In this document: in pieces, positions 12,775 to 23,673 of the stretch
How the letters are laid out: each line of letters opens with the position of its first letter
Position numbering within the stretch: position 1 is the stretch's first letter
From: Collybia mongolica
Lineage: Eukaryota; Basidiomycota; Agaricomycetes; Agaricales; Clitocybaceae
Direction of reading: 5' to 3'
Assembly (NCBI GenBank): GCA_013420905.1
Contig: JAAXNY010000017.1
Span: 496,001-560,000 of the forward strand
DNA length: 64,000 nucleotides
The notes under the pieces: generated by a model
What the model was told of the DNA's origin: nothing
The model's database searches: none
What the model saw: the letters and a program-made list of their open reading frames with translations, nothing else
Translations under genes and position numbers: made by a program

Positions 12775-15186
12775 ATGTCGTCTAATGGAGTGTACAATGT
12801 ATGTCCTTTCAACGCCTATCTTCATCAAAGTCCCCACGTGGTCTTCGCTCGCTCCATGACGAGGTTGATGGCTTACTCTATCCGTATAATCTGACATGTT
12901 GTCTTCTTTCAGCATCGAAGCCTCCAACCCACAACGCGCCAAACACAAGGACCAGGCCAACCAGGTGGCAGCGGGACCCGACTTGCAGGCGCCTTCGAAA
13001 CGATAAAACAAGAGTTCGAGCTTGTGTCTTCGGATCGCGATGTCATTCGTACGCAACGAGATGAATTTGAAGCAGCGGGTGGGTAGCTCTGAGGTCACTT
13101 CAAATCGTTTTGTTCAGTGCTTTTGCCAGTGAATGCCCAAGTCAGTGAAGTTAACGTCATCAGACGATCTCTATATGACCTCGAAGCTCAACACGGCAAA
13201 GTTCGCCAACTTTATGAGGATGAAATCAATCGCCTGCGAGCCGAAATTTCCGCCTTACGTCAGGGGGGTAATGGTTCAGGTGCGCCCTCGCCTCAGGGAT
13301 TCACCGGCATACCTGGGTTGGCAAAGCTCGGTACACCGAGATTTGTTTCTGCTTCAGTCGCCGATCCTTTCTTGCGGGATAGAGACCGTGAGCGGGCGAA
13401 AGAAAGGTGCATGGGCCCGACCTCACCAAGCTGTGAACGTGATCGGGAAGTGAGAGATAAAGTCAGAGAAGCACGAGAGGCCGACCGCGTCATAGACCAA
13501 CGTGATGCGAAAAGGCTTAAGCCAGAGTGGCCATTGAGCGGTACGCGACCCTACTTCTTATTGTTTGGTTGTTATCTAATGACTTTGCTCGCTCTTTAGA
13601 CAGTCCCATTCTGGACAACGCTAGTGCAACGTTACCGCCCGCACATACACTTTACCCACCAGTAACTTCAACCTTAAGTGTCCTTCCCACACGGGAGTCG
13701 ACCGACTTTCAAGTCACACTTCCCCCATTGAGTGCGGTGCCGAAGAATGCGGTGCCGGAAGAACTCAGTCTTCAAAGCGTTACTCCTGAATTTAAGAAGG
13801 AAGGAAACGATTGGTTTGCGGTATTTAATCCCAAAATCCGCAGGACGCTTGATATCAGTCTGACTCACAACCTTACGCACGCGAGGTTAGCCGTCCCAAC
13901 TAATGAGTATCTTGCCCTCCTGACGTGTCATATCCAGCGTTGTCTGTTGTGTTCAGTTCTCTGCAGACGGTAAATATGTGGCAACAGGATGCAATCGCAC
14001 AGCCCAGATATATGATGTTAAGACAGGTGCGAAGGTTTGGTGAGTCCCAATCCTAACAGATGAAACACCATATTGATGCGTCCATCTTGGTCGTGGTTCC
14101 CAGCGTCCTAGCTGATGAAACGGCTGGAAAGACCGGTGATCTATATATCCGTAGCGTGCGATTCAGTCCCGATGGGAAACTTCTCGCTACTGGTGCAGAA
14201 GACCGGAAAATCAGGGTAAGTCGAGTCGACCCAGTTTCCCGCGTATCGCCCGACTAAAACACCATTAGATTTGGGATATTGCCAAGAAACGCGTACGACA
14301 TGTGTTTGACGGGCACCAGCAGGAAATATATTCTCTGGACTTCTCCAAAGACGGACGACTCATTGTTTCGGGTTCTGGTGACAAGACGACCCGGATTTGG
14401 GACATGACTGATTGTTCATCGAAAGTCTTTACCATCAATGATTCGGATGCACTCGGAACAGACGCTGGTGTGACTTCAGTTGCTATCTCACCCAATGGGC
14501 GGCTGGTCGCTGCTGGTAGTCTCGACACTCTTGTTCGCATCTGGGACGTCTCAACTGGAGTCTTACTGGAGAGATTACGAGGACATCGTGACAGTGTATA
14601 CAGTGTCGCTTTCACACCAGACGGTAGAGGCTTGGTCAGCGGAAGTCTGGATAAGACCCTGAAGTATTGGGATCTTAATGGCTTGATGAACTCCTTGGCT
14701 ATCTCGGGAAAGAAAGAAGGCCTCGTAGACCCTGGAATTTCGCCGAAAAAACCCGGAGAGAAGTCAAGCCCATGTACAATGGACTTCGTTGGGCACAAGG
14801 TCAGCAAGCGCTAATCGAAACATCACGATGCTGACATCGCTAACTAGGATTACGTGCTCTCCGTGGCCGTCTCTCACGACGCTAGATGGGTGGTGTCTGG
14901 GTCTAAGGACCGATGCGTGCAGTTCTGGGATTCCCGGACAGCAACATTGCAGTTCATGTTGCAGGGCCATAAAAACTCGGGTTCGCATTTTTCACATATT
15001 CTCTTAGCCTTGATGACTTACCCAAGCGCCATTATCAACAGTTATATCTTTAGACGTTAATCCTGCTGGCGGCCTTCTAGCCACTGGGAGTGGTGATAGC
15101 ATGGCCCGGATATGTACGTATTCTTCCGTTGCAGCTGTTCACTGTCTCACCTGACTGGCTTTTTAGGGTCATACACGAATATTTGA
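12775..15186 (+). CDS. tup1: Tup1-type WD40 transcriptional corepressor, copy A
   Basis: A ten-exon model runs from ATG at 12775 to TGA at 15184-15186, about 620 residues. The N-terminus has the Tup1 tetramerisation coiled coil ([16 protein letters not shown]... then [21 protein letters not shown]), the part that binds the Ssn6/Cyc8 partner. A short charged linker follows ([11 protein letters not shown]). The conserved block [16 protein letters not shown] precedes seven WD40 blades, several with clear signatures ([49 protein letters not shown]). The protein ends WSYTNI. The role is nuclear corepression through histones and Mediator. Its eight later introns match those of copy B (46780-49489) in position and phase. 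The first intron, after MSSNGVYN, is unique to this copy. The linker is shorter and less RE/RD-rich than in copy B. No frameshift or stop was seen, so it looks functional. Confidence 0.88.
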
Positions 15187-15517
15187 TGATTTATTTGCTC
15201 TATCCATGCTACTTAATATGCTCTGTGTAATATGATATAGTATACGCATTCTCCTATGCTTCATAATTGTCCAGGACGGTCCGCCGCATTTAATAATTAA
15301 TTTCCAACCTTCCGTGTTCTGTCATTCATCCGCTTATCTGATACGGAGTCGTCGCTTAACTATTAAGGCATGCATGGCATTCCCTGTCAATCCACATCCC
15401 TGGACGCGGATGCAGTAGAACCCACTACAAACTTAAGCTTGAAACGTCCTGTCATGCGATCCTTCAATACATTCAAAAGTATAGAATACAGTCTGAGGGA
15501 ATTGCCGTCGCCCCCGA
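15187..15517. other. convergent 3' intergenic region
   Basis: About 330 bp between the stops of tup1 copy A (plus) and alpha-galactosidase A (minus). AT-rich. It must hold both 3' ends, but I see no distinct terminator structure. Confidence 0.5.
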
Positions 15518-18027
15518 TCACTGATCAATCCTTGTCCCGTTCTTATCCATACACCATTCTGGTCTGGCACAGGGTGGTTCCGTTCCGGCTGGCTCGTCGC
15601 CAGCATCTTTCAATAAAAGGGCGACCACGCCATGAGGGGGAACCTGGTGTACTGTGATGTTTCGGATCGCGGTCCCGTTATCGGTATGAGCCCAAAGATC
15701 CTTCAAAATTGGCAGCTCGGTAGATATCAAATGGCAGGAACAAAATGAAACAAACATACTCTGATTGAATACTTCCGGCCCGCACGAATCCAGGGCGATT
15801 CGGTCAAGGAGAAGAACATATCAGCAGGCTCGTCCAGGACATTTAGCTATCGTAGCGTTTACGGTTACTATTTTCAGCAAAAATGAGTTGAAGGCGTACG
15901 AGCATAAACACTGTTCCATTTTGGCTTTCACCACTCCAATATTGTGCTGGGTGGGTAAAGTTATTTGACCAGTCCGGCTGGCAATTTGAAAAGGGTCAAT
16001 ATAGGCTAATAAGGGTGAATCAGAGACACTTACGTTGATGCCCCACCTGAATGGAGTGATACTCGTTCCGACGACAGGGTCTTGGTTAATTGCGATGATT
16101 TCTTTGTTCATGAGAATTTCTAACGTTTCTTTGCTTGCCGCAGAAAGCTCAAAAAAGGACATTTATCAGCAAAGATACGATGGAAACAAAGTATAAAGTT
16201 AGCCTACATCTGTCGACTGTCCCAGTCCAAGATGACATCCGTGAGAAAGGGCATATCATCTCGAAAAAGGCACAAGGACGAACGATCAACAGAGGCGATT
16301 TCATCAGGGCCCAAGCTGTAAAATGCGATTTTGATTCTTCAAAAGTCAGATCTCCATTTCCTCTGGAAGTGGTTCAGCCACGATATTATATCAACCGCAA
16401 TGGGCTTACACTTCAAGCTATGCAATACGTTAATACAGTCAGCAACCTTTTTCTGGGCTATTACAATTCACTCACAATATCCATGTCATTGTGACCATAA
16501 AAATCGGATGCCCAGGATATAAAAGAATTCCTTTCATTGAAAAATATCAGCAAGTTGTCCCGATAAGTATGAAATCATATCCACTGATTGATGATACTGC
16601 GAAGCGCCCCCCAGTCAGAACCTGAAGAACTCAATAATCAGCATCACAGTGCTGTACCAAGGCTTTTGAATGTTTACCGATGTCATCTGTCGTCTTAGGT
16701 AGAATGGTTTAGCAGGCTACCCAAATGGGCATCGCATAACATACCCTCCAGCTTTGACCAAATCGTCTTCCCCATAACCACGGCTGTTCCTATAAATGGC
16801 AGAATTGAAACCTGTGTACCTGACTCAGAGTGACGAAAGTAGACCGTACCCTTCCCCATTGACATAGAGAGAAAAGGAGTGGCGGCTTTCCAGAAGTCTT
16901 CGCAAGATCGGCAATGGCATTCGCCATACGTGAATACTCTTGCAGGAGTATAAATTGGAGTATAATATAATATAGGATGTAACGTACTCCCTACCATCCC
17001 TTCTTTGATGACGGAGTCGAAAGGCACTATAGGATAGTAATAACAAATGGGCTAAATGCAAAATGGAATAAATCGGTCAGTATTCTTACCAGCACAGTTA
17101 TCATATCTATTTATAAAACCATCAGTCAGATGTTTGATGTGAGCAGAAATCAATTAACTTGAGTAGGTCGAAACCCCAATCTTGGAACAATTTCGCATCC
17201 CTGTTCATAGCTTAGTATCAGCGCAGGCTTTGTTGGTGATATGCTCCACAGAACCTGGCTTCGTTCTGGAAGGACCCTGGGAACAGTTGACATGTAAACC
17301 ATCCTGAGTCGCTATACTATAGGTGGAAGATGAAGGTTAATTCGTTTGATGGTTAATGTACGCACGATTCCTGCTTTCCTAGAAACGAAACTGTCAGTCA
17401 AATCCCAAGTTAAGAGTGTAGTAACTGACAGGCCAAGCGCATGTATCTGGTCTGTCAACTTATTCATTCCCGACGGAAATCTCTGCTTATCTGAGAACAA
17501 ATTTTTTTGGTAAACGGAAGCTTAGGGTGCCTCGAATATTCTTTACTCGCGACAATATCACCCGAAGGACTCCGGACTCTCTCGGAATAACAATCATCAA
17601 TGTTCATGTGGTCGTATCCAACGTCCTACCACAAAGGACACGTCAGTCGCCATGAGTTTCCAACTTAGTGGGACGCACAAGGAGGCCAAGGGATTTCATG
17701 AAGCGTGCCGTTTCCAGAACCACCGTTTCATTAATCTCGCACTAGAAGAATATCTCAATGTGAAATTCATATGGGGCACTGACTCTACACACATGATAAG
17801 CATTCCAAGCTTTCCTTACCATCAGTCACGATCAGCCGTAATGAGGTTGCATACGCACTGTTGTAGCCCATGACTGGTAATTCGTATCATCAGAATCTAC
17901 CATCAGACTTTACGTATCGTAACTCACATGGAAGACGTCCTACGCCATTGTTAAGACCAGCGACAGGTGGAACTTGTGACACTAACAACACGCTAGAAAG
18001 GAGCGTGGTGAATCCGAGAGTGATCAT
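15518..18027 (-). CDS. GH27 alpha-galactosidase A, secreted
   Basis: I could splice this gene fully: 23 exons encode about 435 residues from ATG at 18027 to TGA at 15518. The N-terminus is a signal peptide (MITLGFTTLLSSVLLVSQ). GH27 blocks follow in order: [48 protein letters not shown] with the nucleophile Asp, FSLCQWG, SWRTTDDI with the acid/base Asp, SDFYGHNDMD, EIIAINQD and FRWGIN. A beta-sandwich C-terminal domain contains [15 protein letters not shown]. The enzyme removes terminal alpha-galactose from galacto-oligosaccharides and galactomannan outside the cell. Many exons are tiny (8, 9, 13, 16 and 17 nt). A TATA-like TATATATA lies about 85 bp upstream. It has a paralogue in the same orientation 3.2 kb away and is convergent with tup1 copy A. 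Confidence 0.9.
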
Positions 18028-18107
18028 GGTAACAAACAGAAACTAGGGGATAAACACAAGTGTCGCTCGCAGGTTAAGGGGCTCCTTCGAGTCTGAAACA
18101 CCTGGTG

Positions 18108-18115
18108 TATATATA
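18108..18115 (-). promoter_or_regulatory. probable TATA box of alpha-galactosidase A
   Basis: The palindromic TATATATA lies 81-88 bp upstream of the start codon at 18027 and reads equally on the minus strand. Its position fits a fungal core promoter. Confidence 0.45.
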
Positions 18116-19597
18116 CTTGCGTCATCTTTTCGACGACGGATAATGCTCCGGAATCACATGGAGATGCTATCACGCACAGTAATTATGGCTACTTCCACTA
18201 GAAGGGCTAGCGCTTGCCGCCGCATACGGCAGACGTACTACAAGGAGGAAATGACCAGGGAGACAGTCAGAAGACAGTCAAAAGAGCAAATTTTACACAC
18301 ACGCTGGGGCTCCGAAGCTCCACCATAGTGTGAAGGAAGTGCTGGACATGTAGCACCTCAGAGTCAGATGCTCCCAGACGTGTGAACCCACTATCGGTTT
18401 GACTTGGTTTCGACACTTCTCGCAGTGCGTTTAGGGAAGTCATTTTTAGAGTCGGTTCTGTGATGATGGAGCACGGGTTTTGATAAATAAGCATCAGCAG
18501 TCGTATGACGTTATTATACTACCTATTATACATTGCTCTATCACTGATCCTGTTGGCTTTGAAATAGGAGGCCTTTTATGCATTTCTATACAGGACCAAA
18601 CGACGGGCATTCAGCCCAAATCCACCGAATCCACATGGCATGTGCGGCGTACCATATTGACGTTGCTCGTTATTCGGAACTGTCTGCTGTTTCGAACCAT
18701 CCGTTTGTGCTTCTTGATTATACTGTGAGAAGGCTGAACGCTATTTCGGAGCAATGGGGCGTACTGTTTTTAGAATCCATATCTTGTGACTGTGTCCAAT
18801 CCTCCACTATGATGGGCGAGTCAAGTAAATTATCTGCTTCCAGAGGTGAGATTACGAGCTCTATGCTTTGGCACGGCCTGTGCTCACTCGCGGCTATTGG
18901 GTGGCTGTCCCCTGGATGTCGAATCATGGTATCAGTGGTGTAAGCGCTCATATGCAACGAGGAAGGGTGTGATGAGGGAATAGGAGAGAAATATATGAAG
19001 CTATTTGTTCAACCCCTGTTGAAAGTGAAACAGATGATGATTGTGATCGCCTCAGAGGCGAGTTTTCGCTCGCACGTGTAGTTACATTTTAATGTATCTC
19101 TACAAGCGCTGAACCGTTAAGCAATTAACTTCAGGAGTCTTATGTATGCCACTTGAAGGCAGTGAGAATGGAAAGATAACATTAAAGGCCATGGGGGACC
19201 GTAGGGACTGACCTCAAGCATAGTGGAGCTCAACTCTCAGACGACCCGGCGCTCAGTGGTCATTCCGCTCACCCGACCCCGCGCACGATGCAAGGCAATT
19301 CAACGGCCGCCTGCTCGCCGAGTAGATAGCATGGCAATTCTCCCAACCTCTTATAGTCAATGATCGAATCCGAGTGCTTGGGGTACTAGTTCCATCGTCC
19401 CTGACAACATCCAGGTTGATTTGGATCTGTACAAAAGAAAAAGTCGACTGAAGGGCCCTTATCATTCCACTCTCCACTTTCAATTTACCGATGAGGCCGG
19501 GTTATTGATAGAGGGATGAGTTCAGGGACATGGAGGGAGGTGAAAGCCGTCAAGGATTCTGAATTCACAGAATCCTGGAAACGCGTCCGTCACAATT

Positions 19598-19618
19598 CAC
19601 GTGTTCTATTATCACGTG
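19598..19618 (+). promoter_or_regulatory. paired CACGTG E-boxes upstream of sos7
   Basis: Two perfect CACGTG palindromes lie at 19598-19603 and 19613-19618, 15 bp apart centre to centre, 52-72 bp upstream of the sos7 ATG. CACGTG is the core site of bHLH factors such as Cbf1 in yeasts. That a Cbf1-type factor binds here is inference. Confidence 0.45.
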
Positions 19619-19669
19619 ATCTGCGTGTCTGATACCTTTCTCAACAACGTTTTGATACCAGAAGTCAAA

Positions 19670-20939
19670 ATGGCCCAACCGCGCCAGTCAATATTCGGAA
19701 CCACTGCAGAGCAAGAGAAGATTCTTAACGCAGCGAAAGACCTGAATGCCACTCTTGAATCGTCCAACCTTCAAATTATCCAAAACGTCGCAGAATTCAA
19801 TGCACACCGGCTGGATTCCGAAGAGGTATCAGACACTGAAGATGCAGGACTGAAGGATCCCGCAATAGCTGCAGCAGATGTAGCGGCCCAGATCGTATGT
19901 GGCTCCCTCTTCCCAAGCCCGAAAATTTGTTTGACAGTTATTGTCAACAGTCCTTTCTGCGCAAACTCAAGTTCCAATACCTCGAGCAAAACGCAAAAGA
20001 CAAATACGTTAAATCGATTGTGAGCGATATTGATGATGCGCCCATTGTCACAGCGGAGGACAACAAGGTGTTACTCGCAAGCAACGCCCAAAAGAAGGAG
20101 AAGCTCAAGGTGGCAAAGGCCAACCTTGCGGAGACACAGCAGAACATTCGGACGTTGGCCCCAATGGTTGAAGAGGGTACGTCCATTTTCACCCCACATA
20201 CGTTTCCCTCGACCCTAACAAACACTTTGACCCACAGATTACCGCAAGGTGAAAGAAGCCGCCGAGCAAGCCACAATCCTCGCTCAGAAGATCATTGACG
20301 CCCGCTTAGCCCTCACACGATTACGAAAGACCCACCCCCATCCCCGTCTTACCGTTCCCCTCGCAGACCAAAAGCTCGTCGACCAAGTCACAGAGATGCA
20401 AACCCTCAGTGACGAAGTACAGTCCGTTAACAAAGAAATCCAAACCGTCAAAAACAGCCTGAAAGCAGGTTCGCTGGAGGTGGAGACATTGCGTGGGGAG
20501 AGGGCAGAGGCAGAAAAAGCCGTGAAGGCCTCTCGGGTTGGCGAAGACGATGCACGACTGGTCCCTCTATACGATTGGTACGCCTGTTCCGCAATCCTGA
20601 ATACCATATTACAAACTAACATCCAAGAATCCTAGGTACACCGCGTCCATGACACTTCACCGCTCAATACAAAGTGTCCACGAGACCCACTCCGCATCCG
20701 AAAACGAGCTCCGTCTAACGTACAACATCGACTCACCGCGAGGAAAGCCCCATCGAATAACAATCACGCTGATATTCGCCCCCGACACGCGAAATCTTGC
20801 AGCAGTGCAGACGCTTGGACTAGATGAAATGGGCGTTGACGTCGGCGACGTAATTGACGCTCATATACAAATCAATGACGTGCATGGGCTGGTGGCAGCT
20901 ATCCTCGCGCGCGCCAGAGCTGGGGCTGCAGTGCTCTAA
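19670..20939 (+). CDS. sos7: kinetochore protein Sos7
   Basis: Four exons (19670-19894, 19951-20176, 20238-20577, 20636-20939) sum to 365 codons, giving 364 residues. The Sos7 signature block FLRKLKFQYLEQNAKDKYV opens exon 2, followed by IVSDIDDAPIVTAEDN and long heptad-rich coiled coils. The C-terminal part (WYTASMTLHRSIQSVH, then LRLTYNID) is a short globular tail of the RWD-like kind seen in small kinetochore subunits. In fission yeast Sos7 sits in the Mis12/KNL1 (Spc7) branch of the outer kinetochore, so the expected role is chromosome segregation. ATG at 19670 was preferred to an in-frame upstream start because MAQPRQSIFG has the family-like beginning and the E-boxes lie just upstream. 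It is flanked by the two GH27 genes, with no functional link to them. Confidence 0.85.
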
Positions 20940-21212
20940 ATTGGGTATATATCCCGGGTTGTAACATGTCGCTTACTTATAATGTAAATTAATCAATACA
21001 CATCTCAATTGTAAACCAATCTTGTCCCCGTGTAGGAAAACAAAGCTGCCCACCCTGGCAATACTGGCAGCAAACAATATACAGAAGAACAGCAGCTATT
21101 CATAACCTACTCGAGTACATACATATTCCTTCTCTTTTGCTGTCAAGCAGACAACTTACACAACCATTTCGCCAAATTCCGTCTCTTCGCATCAAGAGCT
21201 CTGCCGACATGA
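20940..21212. other. convergent 3' intergenic region
   Basis: About 270 bp between the sos7 stop and the alpha-galactosidase B stop. AT-rich immediately after sos7. No distinct element seen. Confidence 0.5.
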
Positions 21213-23673
21213 TCAACCACCCACATGAGTTCCGTTCTTATCAATGCACTGGAACCAAACGCTGCATTCCGGGAAGAGGCCTCCTGGTTCATCGCCTGCG
21301 TCCTTCAATAACAACGCCACGACCCCGTGGGGAGGCACGTCGTTGGCAGTGAAATTTCGCACAGCAGTGCCGTTGTCAGTGTGGGCCCACAAGTCCTACA
21401 AGAAACCTTCACATCAGGAAGTTGCAAAGACGGAGCTACGGTATTTTGTGCGCACCCGGACGGAGTATTGGCGGCCAGCACGGATCCAGGGGGACTCAGT
21501 CAAGTTGAAAGAAAGCGTTGACGGAACATCGAGCGTGTTCAACTGTCAAACGAGTACGCGTTGGATAGAGTGGTTAAGTGACAGACGCAAGGACTTACAA
21601 GCATGAACACGGTTCCAAACTTGCTCGGCCCACTCCAGTATTGCGCAGGATGGGTACTGTTGCTAGTCCAGTCGGGCTACGCATAGGTCCATCCATTAGT
21701 AAATACAACGCAAGATGCAATATGAACGTACGTTGATTCCCCATCTGAAAGGCGAGATACTCTTTCCGACAACATCATCCTGGTTGATGGCCAGGATCTC
21801 CTTGTTCTTGAGAATCCCCAAGATATCGGGGGTAATTGCAGACAGCTTTGATAGACGTTAGTTTCCATCTATGTCACATAAGTAAACCTACGTTGGTCCC
21901 AATCTACCAATGTTATGAGAATTAGTATCCGGTAGTAAACAAGGAGAGCGTACTAAAAGCGGTGAGCGCATCAACGCCCAGGCTGTGAAATGGGATTTAG
22001 CTTCTTCAAATGTCAAACCGCCGTTCCCCCTAGTAATGAATCAGGAAAAGGATTAGGCCAAAGGGAAAGAACGACATACAGTTGAAGCTAGAAAACGCAG
22101 GTGTTTAGAATCAGGAAACAAACGGGGCCGGCGAACATACCATGTCCAAGTCATTGCGACCATAGAAATCAGTGGCCTGGGTAATGAACGAGTTGCTGTA
22201 ATAGCTTGAGCTGCAATAAAGGCGATTCAGACGTCTGCACCTACAAGTTAATGATGAAAGCGAGAGAGTCCCATCTCGGTGCGATATCTCCCGTAGTCTA
22301 CAGAATAACATATCGTTCGTTAGCCATAGTTGGAGAGAACAAAGCATTGTCCCTCACCCTCCAGCTGTGGCCGAGGTTAGCACCCCAACTGCATTGAAAA
22401 GAAAAAAACAACCAATCAGTTACATTGTTAGGAGATGGACATAGCTACATACAGCCAAACTTGACTCTGGAAGAAATAACGCATATAAGTTCTGCATCTC
22501 ACTATAATTGCGACGAACTTACCCATCCCCATTGGCACAGGGAGAATACGAAAGGAGCCTTGCGAGTAGTAGTCGCAAGTTGTTTGAGGGCATCAGCCAT
22601 CCTTTGGTATTCTGCGTTGAATTCAGAAGAAGCTATGGGATAAGGTACCAGATAGCTTACTGCCAACGATTCCTTGACGCATGATACTGTCGTATGGAAC
22701 TAAAAATGGTATAATGAACGTAAGAAGTCAAATACAGTATTAATTCAGGGATAAAATTCCGTACTGGCACAATTGTCGTATCTGTCGAAAGGGTCAGCAG
22801 ACTTAGCGATCAAGTGTCTCGATGAAGAACGAACTTCAGATAATCGAAACCCCAATCTTGGAATGTCTTTGCATCCCGCAGTTCATTCTGGAACGAACCC
22901 GGGTAACCTGCGCAGGTGAACCAACCTGAGTCGCTATACTGTAACGCATCGTCTCAGGCCTGGGTAACTGTCATAGTAATAGCTGCTTACGATCCCGGTT
23001 TTGCTAGGGTTTAATTGTGAGCTGTGGCCCTCCGGTTCAAGCCAATAATGCTTACAAGCCTAATGCATGGATCTGGCTAGTTAGCTTTTTCATTCCACCT
23101 TTGAATCTTATTTTGTCTGAAGTGAAGGTATTATCAGAGTTCAGCGAACGATATAAATACATCGATAGCCATACCTTCTACGATGTCACCTGACGCACTA
23201 CGATTTTTCTCAGAGTAACAGTCGTCAATATTAACGTAATTGTATCCGGCCGCCTAAGAGTTCCAAAGATCAGCGCGGTATTCTGTTCGGAAGATGAAAT
23301 GGAACTGGCTTGTAAACCCAAGGATTTCATCAATTTGGCAGTAGTGAGCATGAGGTTTTCATCAATATTGCACTGTATACCTATCAACATGCCAACCAAG
23401 AGGGCTATTGTGCCAATGTCTTACCTGGTATGCATTCCAAGCTGCATATAGATCGTTTATTATTTGCTAATTGAAAGCAAGGAGAACAGGGTATCTCACT
23501 GTTATATCCCAAAACTGTGTAGCCAGTCATCAGCTATGAAGTTTATAACACACTGGCTGTAATGACGTACTTGGAAGGCGGGCAACACCATTTTCCAATG
23601 CCTGAACGCCCGTCAATGTTGAGGTAAAGACGATGACCCCTGCTGTGGTAGCCCACAGCTTTGCAGAAAACAT
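21213..23673 (-). CDS. GH27 alpha-galactosidase B, secreted
   Basis: This is a paralogue of the 15.5-18.0 kb gene with the same many-exon architecture, from ATG at 23673 to TGA at 21213. A signal peptide ([18 protein letters not shown]) precedes LENGVARLP. Blocks found by splicing are [57 protein letters not shown] then YDNCAS with the nucleophile, [14 protein letters not shown] with the acid/base, [30 protein letters not shown] and the C-terminal [15 protein letters not shown]. The C-terminus after this differs from copy A ([10 protein letters not shown]). One junction, near 23270-23330, needs a non-canonical GC-AG intron to stay in frame. That may be a real GC donor or a damaged splice site. 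Otherwise no lesion was seen. Extracellular galactoside hydrolysis is expected. Confidence 0.85.

Larger units (their letters stand above)
18028..19669. other. divergent intergenic region between GH27 A and sos7
   Basis: About 1.6 kb. No gene could be built: open stretches at plus 18480-18943 have no family signature. Both ends hold promoters: a TATA-like site for the GH27 gene on the left and paired E-boxes for sos7 on the right. Confidence 0.45.

Noticed and set aside
18480..18943. Plus-strand frames between GH27 A and sos7
   Set aside because: Composition looks random and no splice pattern extends them. Better explained as intergenic.
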